Assembly: GCA_016235125.1 (NCBI GenBank) | Contig: JACRLZ010000008.1 | Span: forward strand, 124,001-188,000 | Origin: Sphingobacteriales bacterium | GTDB taxonomy: Bacteria; Bacteroidota; Bacteroidia; Chitinophagales; Chitinophagaceae | Direction: 5' to 3' | DNA length: 64,000 nucleotides | Shown: in pieces, positions 43,186-52,506 of the stretch | Layout: each line of letters begins with the position of its first letter | Numbering within the stretch: the first letter of the stretch is position 1 | Notes under the pieces: generated by a model | The model's input: only the letters and a program-made list of their open reading frames with translations | The model's database searches: none | What the model was told of the DNA's origin: nothing | Made by a program: the position numbers and the translations under genes

Positions 43186-43259
43186 CAGCCTTTCCTGGAA
43201 TTTCAGGAAGACACTAAACAAATTGAGTCATTACTTACCTTTAAGTATCAATTTCATTT

Positions 43260-45692
43260 ATGAAGAAAATATTTTTAGCCGGTTTGTTTATTTCTTTTTT
43301 TTTAATAGCAAAAAGTCAAAGCCCGGAGCAGTTTGAAAAAACAAAAGTGCATCTTCCCAATGGCTGGAGCCTCTCCCCGGCTGGTAAAAGCCTGCCTCTC
43401 GGAGACCTGCCATTGAATATGGCAGTTTCGCCGTCAAAAAAACTCATTGCAGTTACCAACAATGGGCAAAGCGTTCATTCATTGCAGCTCATTGATGTGC
43501 TGCACAATCAGGTATTATCAACTGTTGAAGTAAAAAAAGCATGGTATGGTTTAAAGTTTACGGCTGATGAAAGATTTTTATATGTCTCGGGCGGGCATGA
43601 TAACTGGATATTGAAATATGCAGTCGCCAATAACAAACTCATTTTAAAAGACAGCATCAAACTTGGGGATAAATGGCCCAATAAAATTGCCCCTGCCGGA
43701 ATTGAAATTGATGATGCCAAAAAGAGGATGTATGTGGTGACAAGAGAGGATAATTCACTTTATATTGTCAATCTTGGAACAAAAGAAGTAAAGCAGTTGC
43801 CACCCTTGCCGGGCGAAGCCTATAGCTGCCTATTGTCACCAGATAAAAAGAAACTGTACATCAGTTGCTGGGGCTGTGATAAGGTAATTGTTTATGATTC
43901 CGGCAATCAAAAAATAAAACCGATACCTGTTGGTGATAATCCCAATGAACTCTGTTTAACTAAAGACGGGAAATATCTTTTTGTTGCCAATGCCAACGAC
44001 AATTCTGTTTCTGTTATTGACAGCCGGACAGAAAAAGTGATCGAAACATTAAATGCTGCTTTGTATCCCGATTCGCCTCCGGGCTCCACCTCAAATGGCC
44101 TCGCATTAAGCACCGATGAAAAAACCTTGTATGTAGCCAATGCTGATAATAATTGCCTCGCTGTTTTTGATGTTAGGAATCCGGGTTTCAGTAAAAGCAA
44201 GGGATTTATACCTGTGGGCTGGTATCCCACAAATGTAAAAGTGATTGGTAAACGGATTTTTGTTGCAAATGGAAAAGGGTTTTCATCGAAACCCAATGCC
44301 AAAGGCCCCAACCCGGTCAATAAAAAGGAAGTGGTGAGCTATCAACAGGCTATTTATGAAAAAAACCGTAGTCAGACTGAATATATCGGTGGTTTGTTCA
44401 AAGGCACCATGAGTATTATTAATGAACCGGATGAAAAACAACTCAGCATTTATTCGCAGGTGGTTTACCGCAACACTCCCTATAATAAAGACAAAGAGAA
44501 TAATGCAGGAGGTGAAGCCGACAATCCAATACCCATGAAAGTGGGCGGGAAGTCCCCGATCAAATATGTGTTTTATGTAATAAAGGAAAACCGTACCTAC
44601 GACCAGGTGCTGAGTGATGTACCCGGCGGAAACGGTGATACCAGCCTGTTATTATTTGGTGAACGTATCACTCCCAATCAGCATAAACTGGCAAAAGAGT
44701 TTGTGCTGTTGGATAATTTTTATGTGGATGGTGAAGTAAGTGCAGACGGACACAACTGGAGTCTTGGCGCCTATGCAACAGATTTTTTGGAAAAGAACTG
44801 GCCAACAAACTATGGAGGCCGGGGTGGCAGTTACAATGCCGAAGGTACCAGAGCAATTGCGAATAACAAAGGTGGTTTTATCTGGGATCATTGTAAAAAG
44901 GCGGGAGTAACATTCAGAACCTATGGTGAATTTGCAGATGACTATAAAGCGAACATCCCGGTGCTGGAAGGAAATTTCTGTCCTTATTATACGAGTTGGG
45001 ATGAAAGCGTAAGGGATACAACGAGATTTTATCAATGGAAAAGAGAGTTTGATTCTTTGCTGGCGCAAAATGCTGTACCAAGGTTCAATTCTTTACGTTT
45101 CATCAATGATCATACCGAGGGATTACGAAAAGGAAAGCCTACGCCATTTGCACATGTAGCCGATAATGACTGGGCCGTGGGATTGTTTGTGGAGTATTTA
45201 AGCAAAAGCCCTATCTGGAAAGAAACGGCCATTTTTATTGTGGAAGATGATGCACAAAATGGTCCTGATCATGTGGATGCACACCGCACCACGGCTTATC
45301 TCGCCGGAGGGTTGATAAAAAGAAAATTTACAGATCACACAATGTACTCTACATCTTCTATGTTAAGGACAATGGAATTGATACTCGGTATTCCGCCCAT
45401 GACACAGTATGATGCAGCTGCCGAATCCATGTGGCGTTGTTTCACTTCCACTCATGATCTCACTCCGTTTACTTCGGTTCCGGCCAATATTGATCTGAAT
45501 GAAAAAAATATGGCTATAAATAAGTGGCAGCAAAAGAGTGAGACATTCGATTTTACCAAAGAAGATGCAGCGCCTGATCTTGAGTTCAGTGAAGTGATCT
45601 GGTATGCGGTAAAGGGAGAGAACATTCCTTTTCCGGGACCCAGACGTTCTGCTTTTCTTAAAGTGAAGGACAAAAAGGATGAGGATGATTAA
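43260..45692 (+). CDS. Bifunctional YncE-like beta-propeller / phosphoesterase
   Basis: An 810-residue secreted protein, signal peptide about 1-20 (IFLAGLFISFFLIAKSQS). The N-terminal half is a YVTN/NHL-type seven-bladed propeller (LFVANANDNSVSVIDSRTEK; LYVANADNNCLAVFDVRN). The C-terminal half is the phosphoesterase/alkaline phosphatase-like family (YVFYVIKENRTYDQVLSDVP; DGHNWSLGAYATDFLEKNW; FIVEDDAQNGPDHVDAHRT with metal-binding Asp and His). Substrate unknown; candidates are phospholipids or phosphate esters. It overlaps the convergent DinB gene by 4 bases. Confidence 0.92.
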   Translation: MKKIFLAGLFISFFLIAKSQSPEQFEKTKVHLPNGWSLSPAGKSLPLGDLPLNMAVSPSKKLIAVTNNGQSVHSLQLIDVLHNQVLSTVEVKKAWYGLKFTADERFLYVSGGHDNWILKYAVANNKLILKDSIKLGDKWPNKIAPAGIEIDDAKKRMYVVTREDNSLYIVNLGTKEVKQLPPLPGEAYSCLLSPDKKKLYISCWGCDKVIVYDSGNQKIKPIPVGDNPNELCLTKDGKYLFVANANDNSVSVIDSRTEKVIETLNAALYPDSPPGSTSNGLALSTDEKTLYVANADNNCLAVFDVRNPGFSKSKGFIPVGWYPTNVKVIGKRIFVANGKGFSSKPNAKGPNPVNKKEVVSYQQAIYEKNRSQTEYIGGLFKGTMSIINEPDEKQLSIYSQVVYRNTPYNKDKENNAGGEADNPIPMKVGGKSPIKYVFYVIKENRTYDQVLSDVPGGNGDTSLLLFGERITPNQHKLAKEFVLLDNFYVDGEVSADGHNWSLGAYATDFLEKNWPTNYGGRGGSYNAEGTRAIANNKGGFIWDHCKKAGVTFRTYGEFADDYKANIPVLEGNFCPYYTSWDESVRDTTRFYQWKREFDSLLAQNAVPRFNSLRFINDHTEGLRKGKPTPFAHVADNDWAVGLFVEYLSKSPIWKETAIFIVEDDAQNGPDHVDAHRTTAYLAGGLIKRKFTDHTMYSTSSMLRTMELILGIPPMTQYDAAAESMWRCFTSTHDLTPFTSVPANIDLNEKNMAINKWQQKSETFDFTKEDAAPDLEFSEVIWYAVKGENIPFPGPRRSAFLKVKDKKDEDD

Positions 45693-46159
45693 TCCAGCAT
45701 CTTTTTAAGGTAAGCTATCTGTCCTGCATGATAGATATTATGCTGTATCAACCCGTTCAGCATAAAACGGAAATTGAATTGACGGCCGGGAACCATTTCT
45801 TTTAAAAAGCTGTCATCTTTTTCATTAAGCAGCGAAATAATTTCTTTATGAATTGCTTTCAATTCAGCAATTCCCTTTTCCCATGTATGCTTTTGAGGGT
45901 CAATGACCCGCCAATCATTGGCCTCAATACTGCTTACTTCTTCGGGTGTTTTATTTTCCAGGTGAGCCAGTACAAAATCCGCCCAGGTATTCATATGCCA
46001 GAGCAGCTCAAGCAATGAATGCTCTTTGTCGTTGGGCTTTATTGAGACTTTTGTTTCATCAATTTCATCCAGCAGTTCATACACCGCCCGGCCAAACCAG
46101 GGTTGACCGCTTAAAGTGTTTTCAAGATTTTTAATAATGGATTGCACTTCTTTATTCAT
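45689..46159 (-). CDS. DinB-family metal-dependent protein
   Basis: A 156-residue four-helix-bundle protein of the DinB/YfiT superfamily (not polymerase IV). The likely metal His residues are in LLELLWHMNTWADFVLAHL and GLIQHNIYHAGQIAYLKKM. Members include thiol-dependent transferases; the substrate here is unknown. It lies downstream of carB but after the carB terminator, so it is probably transcribed on its own. Confidence 0.88.
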   Translation of the reverse strand: MNKEVQSIIKNLENTLSGQPWFGRAVYELLDEIDETKVSIKPNDKEHSLLELLWHMNTWADFVLAHLENKTPEEVSSIEANDWRVIDPQKHTWEKGIAELKAIHKEIISLLNEKDDSFLKEMVPGRQFNFRFMLNGLIQHNIYHAGQIAYLKKMLD

Positions 46160-46171
46160 ACAATGAAATTA

Positions 46172-46197
46172 AAATAAAAAAGAGCTGCGAACAGCCC
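46172..46197 (-). terminator. carB terminator
   Basis: The minus strand has GGGCTG, loop TTCG, CAGCTC followed by TTTTTTATTTT. It lies about 40 bases after the carB stop. Confidence 0.8.
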
Positions 46198-46235
46198 TTT
46201 CGTAATAATATATAATAATCCTGAGAATCTTAGTT

Positions 46236-49091
46236 CTACTTGCTCAAATACATGCTCCTGTCCTTATACAACTGCCGGAAGTAAGGATCTCTCAGGTTTT
46301 TAATAAAGCGTATAGCCTCACCGGTGCTTTTCATTTCAGGCCCCAACTCTTTATTTACGCCGGGAAATTTATTAAAACTGAATACCGGTTCTTTAATGGC
46401 GAAGCCATCCAGATTTTTTTCTTCAGGAATATCTGCCACTTTCATTTCTCCCATCATCACTTTAGTGGCGTAGTTGAGGTAGGGCTTATTATATGCTTTA
46501 GCAATAAAAGGCGTAGTTCTGGATGCCCTTGGGTTGGCCTCTATTACAAATACCCTGGTGTCTTTGATGGCAAACTGGATATTGATAAGCCCTTTTACTT
46601 TTAATTCAAGTGCAATTTTTTTGGCATAGTCCACCATGTCCTGTATTTCCAGTGGGGATAGATTAAATGCGGGAAGTACTGCATTACTGTCGCCGCTGTG
46701 GATGCCGGCCGGTTCAATATGCTCCATGATTCCCATTACATGAAATTTCTCGCCGTCACAAATAGCATCTATCTCAGCTTCCTGGCAACGGTCAAGAAAA
46801 TGATCAACCAAAATTTTGTTGCCGGGAATATGTTTAAGCAAACTCACCACTGCTTTTTCCAGCTCATCATCATTCAAAACAATTCTCATTCGTTGTCCGC
46901 CCAACACATAGGAAGGACGAACCAAAACCGGGTATCCTACTTTATTTGCAACAACGATGGCTTCGTCCACCGTCCATGCCGTACCATAGTTGGGATAAGG
47001 GATCTCCAGTTCTTTCAGCATATCGCTGAAGCGGCCACGGTCTTCGGCAATATCAAGGCTTTCAAATGAAGTGCCGATGATATTGATTCCCCTTTCATGA
47101 AGTTTTTGTGCAAGCTTCAATGCTGTTTGTCCTCCCAGCTGTACAATAACCCCATCGGGTTTTTCATGTTCAATGATTTCCCAGAGATGCTCCCAGTACA
47201 CCGGTTCGAAATAAAGCTTATCAGCCATATCAAAATCAGTACTCACTGTCTCCGGATTGCAGTTCACCATGATGGCTTCATAGCCACATTCTTTAATGGC
47301 CATCAGGCCGTGTACGCAACAATAGTCAAATTCAATGCCCTGACCAATACGGTTGGGACCAGAACCAAGAACTATGATCTTCTTTTTTGAAGAGACTTTC
47401 GATTCATTAGCAGGTAGGCTCTCTCCTTTGGAGAGGGTTTGGGTGAGGTCTTCAAACGTACTGTAGAAATAAGGAGTCTTTGCTTCAAACTCTGCACTGC
47501 AGGTATCCACCATTTTATATACTCTTGTTATACCTGTTGCTTTTCTTTTTTTGTAAACATCCTCTTCATCGCCATGTTGTGTGATGCGGCTTATCTGCTC
47601 ATCGCTGAAGCCATGCACTTTTGCTTCTCTTAATAATTCAACCGGCAAATCACCGAGGTCGTATTTGGCAATCTCTTTTTCGAGATTGCATATTTTTTGA
47701 ATCTCATAAAGAAACCATCTGTCAATGCCATTCGTAGCTTTTGAAATAGAACTTACAGATAGTCCGGCCATCAAAGCGTCTTTGATACGGAAGATGCGAT
47801 CCCATTTCGGAGTTTTAATATACTCCAGCAACTCATCGGCATGCATCAGGCTTTTGCCATAATAGCCAAGACCCACTGCATTGTTCTCTAAGCTCTGACA
47901 GGCCTTCTGAATAGCTTCGGTAAAACTTCTGCCAATAGCCATTACTTCACCTACACTTTTCATCTGCAAGCCTAATGTATCATTAGCTCCTTTGAACTTA
48001 TCAAAATTCCATCTTGGGATTTTGACGATCACATAATCCAGCGCCGGTTCAAAATAAGCAGATGTTGTTTTGGTGATCTGGTTTTCCAGTTCATCCAACC
48101 GGTAGCCAATAGCAAGTTTGGCAGCAATTTTTGCAATGGGATAACCTGTGGCTTTTGATGCAAGGGCCGATGAACGGCTCACTCTCGGATTTATTTCAAT
48201 CGCAATGATCTCTTCTGTGTCCGGGTTCAATGCAAACTGTACATTACAGCCGCCGGCAAAATTTCCGAGGTCCCTCATCATCCTAATGGCTGTATTCCTC
48301 ATCAGTTGCATAGCAGTATCACTAAGTGTCATTGCAGGCGCCACTGTGATTGAGTCGCCGGTATGCACACCCATCGGGTCAAAGTTCTCGACAGTGCAAA
48401 TGATGCACACATTATCTGCAGAATCTCTCAGCAACTCAAGCTCAAATTCTTTCCAGCCCAATACTGCTTTTTCAACCAACACTTCATGTATCGGCGATGC
48501 CTGCAGGCCACGGTTCAATGCTTCGTCCAGTTCATCTTTATCATGCACAAAGCCGCCGCCTGTCCCACCGAGTGTGAATGAGGGGCGAATTACAAGTGGA
48601 AAACCAATTTCCTGTGCAAATTCTTTTCCTTCCAAAAATGAGTTAGCTGTTTTTGCCTGGGCCACATTTATACCAAGAGCAATCATCCATTGCCTGAATT
48701 TTTCCCTGTCTTCTGCTTTGTCAATGGCTTTGATGTCAACACCGATCAGCCTTATGTTATATTGTTTCCAAAGGCCAAGGTCTTCTGCTTCTTTTGCTAG
48801 GTTCAGCGCTGTTTGTCCGCCCATAGTCGGCAACACTGCATCAATTTCATTTTCCTGTAAAATCTGTTCAATACTTTCAACGGTCAAAGGCAACAAATAA
48901 ACCCGGTCGGCCATCATCGGATCAGTCATGATGGTGGCGGGATTGCTGTTGATGAGGATGACTTTTACTCCTTCCTCCCTTAAACTTCTTGCAGCCTGTG
49001 TGCCGGAGTAATCAAATTCACAAGCCTGACCGATAATAATGGGACCGGAGCCGATAATGAGAACTGACTTGATCGAGGAGTCTTTAGGCAT
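46236..49091 (-). CDS. carB: Carbamoyl-phosphate synthase large subunit, without allosteric domain
   Basis: A 951-residue ATP-grasp enzyme making carbamoyl phosphate for pyrimidines and arginine. The two halves each start with IIGSGPIIIGQACEFDYSG and VLGSGPNRIGQGIEFDYC. The protein ends shortly after GPEMKSTGEAIRF, where the E. coli enzyme (1073 residues) continues with its MGS-like regulatory domain; this shorter form occurs in other Bacteroidota. Residues about 547-559 (DLTQTLSKGESL), at the junction of the halves, are repeat-derived. The ATG at 49091 follows a long T-run; carA is not in the window. Exact TAGTTTTG box at 49153-49160. Confidence 0.96.
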   Translation of the reverse strand: MPKDSSIKSVLIIGSGPIIIGQACEFDYSGTQAARSLREEGVKVILINSNPATIMTDPMMADRVYLLPLTVESIEQILQENEIDAVLPTMGGQTALNLAKEAEDLGLWKQYNIRLIGVDIKAIDKAEDREKFRQWMIALGINVAQAKTANSFLEGKEFAQEIGFPLVIRPSFTLGGTGGGFVHDKDELDEALNRGLQASPIHEVLVEKAVLGWKEFELELLRDSADNVCIICTVENFDPMGVHTGDSITVAPAMTLSDTAMQLMRNTAIRMMRDLGNFAGGCNVQFALNPDTEEIIAIEINPRVSRSSALASKATGYPIAKIAAKLAIGYRLDELENQITKTTSAYFEPALDYVIVKIPRWNFDKFKGANDTLGLQMKSVGEVMAIGRSFTEAIQKACQSLENNAVGLGYYGKSLMHADELLEYIKTPKWDRIFRIKDALMAGLSVSSISKATNGIDRWFLYEIQKICNLEKEIAKYDLGDLPVELLREAKVHGFSDEQISRITQHGDEEDVYKKRKATGITRVYKMVDTCSAEFEAKTPYFYSTFEDLTQTLSKGESLPANESKVSSKKKIIVLGSGPNRIGQGIEFDYCCVHGLMAIKECGYEAIMVNCNPETVSTDFDMADKLYFEPVYWEHLWEIIEHEKPDGVIVQLGGQTALKLAQKLHERGINIIGTSFESLDIAEDRGRFSDMLKELEIPYPNYGTAWTVDEAIVVANKVGYPVLVRPSYVLGGQRMRIVLNDDELEKAVVSLLKHIPGNKILVDHFLDRCQEAEIDAICDGEKFHVMGIMEHIEPAGIHSGDSNAVLPAFNLSPLEIQDMVDYAKKIALELKVKGLINIQFAIKDTRVFVIEANPRASRTTPFIAKAYNKPYLNYATKVMMGEMKVADIPEEKNLDGFAIKEPVFSFNKFPGVNKELGPEMKSTGEAIRFIKNLRDPYFRQLYKDRSMYLSK
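47417..47453. repeat. CTCTCC/GGAGAG palindromic repeat inside carB
   Basis: The plus strand has CTCTCTCCTTTGGAGAGGGT followed by TTGGGTGAGGTC. It is in frame in carB just before the second ATP-grasp half and matches the type found in holB and purH. Confidence 0.75.
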
Positions 49092-49152
49092 TTTTTTTTT
49101 CTCCTGCCCATGGCAGAAGAGCATGATTAAATGCGAGCAGTATTCCGGGGAG

Positions 49153-49160
49153 CAAAACTA
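49153..49160 (-). promoter_or_regulatory. Exact -7 box upstream of carB
   Basis: The minus strand has TAGTTTTG, 61 bases before the carB ATG. No clear TTG lies at the -33 position. Confidence 0.35.
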
Positions 49161-49212
49161 AGGGAATGGAAGGGGAAAGACAGGAGATGAACCGGATTTT
49201 TTTCTAACACTT

Positions 49213-49797
49213 TCAGAAGGACCTGAGCGGCTGGGGCTTTGGAATTTTGCGGTAAGAAAGTGAATAAAGTTCGTCATATATGTTCTTTTTCTGTTCGAGC
49301 ATATCAATCACATAATTTTTTAGTTCGTTCGGGCTTTTGAAATTCTTTTTTGTCGAAAAATTTTCTGAAATGGTCTTTACAGTCAGAGTATCATGACGCA
49401 TATCCATTGCAGCCATATAGTACACTTTTTCTTTTTTCATTTCAGGCTGCTTATTCTTCCTCGGTGTTACGATCAATACCGTTCCTTCAACATTTAAATA
49501 ACGCTGCCCATCGATATAAGAAATATAGCCGGTGAAATACGCTGTATCGGGGAGTATAATATCATCTTTTATGGCTTTGCCATACCGTGTGATGGCATAC
49601 ACTGAATCAGACTGTTTACTGATATCTAATGCTTCAATGCCATACATGTCGCTGAAATCTTTTATGATTCCATACCAATAACCAAGCAGACTACTGTCAA
49701 TGGGCTCAACAGGCTTTGCTTCCATCGGCACATTCGACTCAAACGGACAAGCGTACAATAATAAAGTAAGTGGTAAGAACCACAACAGTTTTTTCAT
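49213..49797 (-). CDS. Lipoprotein of unknown function
   Basis: A 194-residue lipoprotein: MKKLLWFLPLTLLLYAC with lipobox Cys 17 and a short PFESNVPMEAKPVEPID linker. The mature part suggests a small beta-barrel or lipocalin-like fold (LLGYWYGIIKDFSDMYGIEA; YFTGYISYIDGQRYLNVEG). A Lys-rich C-terminal helix follows (SPNELKNYVIDMLEQKKN). No family recognised. I chose the ATG at 49797 because of the signal; eight codons upstream is another in-frame start. Located between carB and a MORN protein. Confidence 0.75.
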   Translation of the reverse strand: MKKLLWFLPLTLLLYACPFESNVPMEAKPVEPIDSSLLGYWYGIIKDFSDMYGIEALDISKQSDSVYAITRYGKAIKDDIILPDTAYFTGYISYIDGQRYLNVEGTVLIVTPRKNKQPEMKKEKVYYMAAMDMRHDTLTVKTISENFSTKKNFKSPNELKNYVIDMLEQKKNIYDELYSLSYRKIPKPQPLRSF

Positions 49798-49877
49798 ATT
49801 TGCTGAAATGAAAACAGACAAGATATAAATTTTACCTGAAATGCTTTTATTGTAAGCCGTAATCTCCGGTTTTGCGG

Positions 49878-50576
49878 CTAATCATTGATACGAAGATTGA
49901 TAATATAGCTTCCGGGTTGCAAAAATTCCATTTCAACCTCTTCGGTACCGATAAGTGCCCTCATACGGAAGGGGAAGCCTACTTCTTCTATAAGCGACTC
50001 GGTTTTTTTAACATGGTTATCATTCAGATAAAGGCGGCCGTATGAACCTTTCAGCGCCACTACTTCATCCACTTTCAGCCTGGGCAACTCATCACCATCC
50101 ACCAACTTGGCGCCGCCGGAAGTATTGGTAATGAAAAAAGTAATTTTATTTGCACTGTCATTTTTAAATTCTGTTTCAATATCAGTAACCAGTTTACTTT
50201 TAAAGATAAGACGGTAAATTTTTTCAACAGGCCCGGCATATAAATCCTTTTTCCAAAGACCGGTAATGATACTGTCTTTTCCGCCGGAACTTTTATAAAC
50301 CAACTTCCCTTCCCCATCCTTTAACCCGTTAACAAACCAACCTGTATAAATATTGCCATTCTGCCACCGGTATGTTCCCTGTCCATGAGGGAAACCCATC
50401 ACAAAATTTCCCTCATAAAAATCTGTGCCTGTCGCTTTACCATTGCCATTTGCTTTCCCGTTCTTACATCCGCCTTTGTACGTTCCCTGGAGTAATAGAT
50501 TATCCACAATGCAGTTTTGTGAATAGATCTGTGCACTCAAACACATTACCAATATGATTTGTATAATCTTTTTCAT
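49878..50576 (-). CDS. Secreted MORN-repeat protein
   Basis: A 232-residue protein with a signal peptide (IIQIILVMCLSAQIYSQ). At least three MORN repeats occupy about 28-105 (LQGTYKGGCKNGKANGNGKA; YEGNFVMGFPHGQGTYRWQN; YTGWFVNGLKDGEGKLVYKS). The C-terminal half is a beta-rich domain (LYLNDNHVKKTESLIEEVGF; FLQPGSYIINLRIND). MORN repeats mediate binding or assembly; no specific role can be assigned. Confidence 0.85.
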   Translation of the reverse strand: MKKIIQIILVMCLSAQIYSQNCIVDNLLLQGTYKGGCKNGKANGNGKATGTDFYEGNFVMGFPHGQGTYRWQNGNIYTGWFVNGLKDGEGKLVYKSSGGKDSIITGLWKKDLYAGPVEKIYRLIFKSKLVTDIETEFKNDSANKITFFITNTSGGAKLVDGDELPRLKVDEVVALKGSYGRLYLNDNHVKKTESLIEEVGFPFRMRALIGTEEVEMEFLQPGSYIINLRIND

Positions 50577-50644
50577 AATCGCAGGTCATCAAAATTAATC
50601 ATTATTTATATGGCCTGGCGAATGATGTGCTAAATTGCAGTACA

Positions 50645-52471
50645 ATGAAAGTTCAAAATCCGGCGCAATGTTTTTTTCTCATAATGAGTGGTTGGCTGTT
50701 TTCACTACAGGCGACAAGCCAACCTGTGGACTTTAATAAGATAAAATACTATTTCCGCAACCCGCTTGGTATTCCAATGCAAGTGCAGGCCAATCTTGGT
50801 GAAATGCGGTCTGACCACTGGCATATGGGTTTGGATATAAGAACGGATCAAAAAGAAAACCAGCCGGTGTATGCCGCTGCGGATGGATATATTGCCAGCA
50901 TTGGCATACGGCCGCAAAGTTTCGGGAGGTTTATTATTATCAATCATCCCAATGGGCTTTCCACTCTATATGCGCACCTGAATGATTTTTATCCTGAGCT
51001 TGAAGAATATGTAACAAGACAACAGTATGAAAAGAAAAGCTGGGCTATTGAATTAAAATTTTCCAAAGAACAATTCCCGGTTAATAAGAGCCAGTTTATA
51101 GCTTTCAGCGGAAATACCGGCGGCTCACAGGGCCCCCATCTTCATTTTGAAATTTTTGATACCAAAACAGATAAAAGACTCAATCCTTTATTGCTTGGTT
51201 TTCCTTTGGAAGATGACATAAGGCCAACGATCGTAAAACTGGCTATGTATGACCGGAGCAGGAGTGTATATGGCCAATCACCAACTTTCTTTTCAATAAA
51301 AAGCACTGACAGCGGATACATCATTCCCAAAATACCTGTTATAAAAACAGGACTGAATAAATTAAGCTTCGCTATTCAGACCTATGATAAAATGAATAAT
51401 TCAAAAAGCCAGGACGGAATTTATTCGGCAAAACTATTTTTTGATGATGAATTGCTGACCCAGTTTGTGATGGACAGCATCGATTATGATGAAACGCTTT
51501 ATATAAATGCCCAGGCAGATTATACCTACAGGCATAGCGGGGGAGCATGGCTACAGCATCTGTCTCAATTGCCCGGTGATCATGGGTCGGTTTATAAACA
51601 AGTAAAGGGAAATGGAGTAATTGAACTTTCAGACACTGACCGGCACCGGGTAAAAATTGAAGTTAGAGATGCGTATAAAAACATTGCTGAACTGAACTTC
51701 AATATTCGGTATGATGACAGCCTTGCTGTTCAAACTGTAAGAGATAGTTCTATTCCAACATTTTTTCCAAACATTGCCAATGAAATAGAAAAATCTGATT
51801 TTGAAATGATGCTGCCTGCATCTGCTTTATATGATACTGTTCAGGCATTGTATTATAGAAATAATTCTTCAGCATCCAATTCGGTTTCCGCCATTCACCG
51901 GGTAAATGATGCTTCTGTTCCATTGCACAATGATGTAAGTATAAGAATAAAGCCAACTTTTGGTATTCCTGATGAGTGGAAAAACAAGATCATCATTCAG
52001 CGAAACTCAGGAGGCAACAATATCCGGAAAGCGATATGGGATGGCCAATGGCTCACGGCAAAGTTTGGTGACTTTGGAACTTACCAGGCATTTGTAGATT
52101 TATTACCACCCAAAATAAATGAGCTTGGGAAACCTGCCCGCCTGACAGGCGGGGGAGATACCGTTGATCTCAGTCCGGCATCAAGAATTATTATTACACC
52201 TGCAGATAATTTTGGTGCAATAAAAAATTTCAGGGCAGAATTGGACAGCCAATGGATACGCTTTACTAACGATAAGGGCCGGAACTGGATATATCAATTT
52301 GATGACCGATGTCCTTTTGGAATCCATCATTTAAAGGTAACAGTGGAAGATTTGGTAGGGAACAGTACAACCAGAGAATGGTGGTTTAAGCGTTATCCTT
52401 ATACGCCTCCAAAAAAGAAAAAAGTGCTTAAGAAGAAGGGAAGTGTAAAGAAAAAAGGTAAAGGAAAATAA
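50645..52471 (+). CDS. M23 (LytM-type) metallopeptidase
   Basis: A 608-residue secreted peptidase acting on peptidoglycan cross-links. Signal peptide at the start (ATG 50645, MKVQNPAQCFFLIMSG). The LytM domain sits near the N-terminus: HWHMGLDIRT (His and Asp ligands), LYAHL, and GPHLHFEIF (HxH). The C-terminal 400 residues are beta-rich, probably immunoglobulin-like domains, ending in a Lys-rich tail (PPKKKKVLKKKGSVKKKGKG). Residues about 496-505 (KPARLTGGG) are encoded by a GCCCGCCTG/CAGGCGGG palindrome. All zinc ligands are present, so it should be active. Confidence 0.92.
   Translation: MKVQNPAQCFFLIMSGWLFSLQATSQPVDFNKIKYYFRNPLGIPMQVQANLGEMRSDHWHMGLDIRTDQKENQPVYAAADGYIASIGIRPQSFGRFIIINHPNGLSTLYAHLNDFYPELEEYVTRQQYEKKSWAIELKFSKEQFPVNKSQFIAFSGNTGGSQGPHLHFEIFDTKTDKRLNPLLLGFPLEDDIRPTIVKLAMYDRSRSVYGQSPTFFSIKSTDSGYIIPKIPVIKTGLNKLSFAIQTYDKMNNSKSQDGIYSAKLFFDDELLTQFVMDSIDYDETLYINAQADYTYRHSGGAWLQHLSQLPGDHGSVYKQVKGNGVIELSDTDRHRVKIEVRDAYKNIAELNFNIRYDDSLAVQTVRDSSIPTFFPNIANEIEKSDFEMMLPASALYDTVQALYYRNNSSASNSVSAIHRVNDASVPLHNDVSIRIKPTFGIPDEWKNKIIIQRNSGGNNIRKAIWDGQWLTAKFGDFGTYQAFVDLLPPKINELGKPARLTGGGDTVDLSPASRIIITPADNFGAIKNFRAELDSQWIRFTNDKGRNWIYQFDDRCPFGIHHLKVTVEDLVGNSTTREWWFKRYPYTPPKKKKVLKKKGSVKKKGKGK
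52131..52157. repeat. CCCGCCTG/CAGGCGGG palindrome inside the M23 gene
   Basis: Eight-base arms CCCGCCTG (52137-52144) and CAGGCGGG (52146-52153) around one base, in frame, encoding PARLTGGG. Related to the radA palindrome at 18320. Confidence 0.7.
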
Positions 52472-52478
52472 GATAATA

Positions 52479-52492
52479 GATTACATGTAATC
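52479..52492. promoter_or_regulatory. Perfect 14-base palindrome upstream of bcp
   Basis: GATTACATGTAATC lies 8 bases after the M23 stop and 14 bases before the bcp ATG. Its size and position fit a dimeric regulator site; no regulator can be named. Confidence 0.4.
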
Positions 52493-52506
52493 AACATCCG
52501 GCAACA

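Noticed and set aside
45689..46159. DNA polymerase IV (dinB)
   Set aside because: The protein is the unrelated DinB/YfiT four-helix family with His ligands, not a polymerase.
48148..48900. A 250-codon plus-strand open frame
   Set aside because: It lies wholly antisense to carB and shows no family motif or signal.
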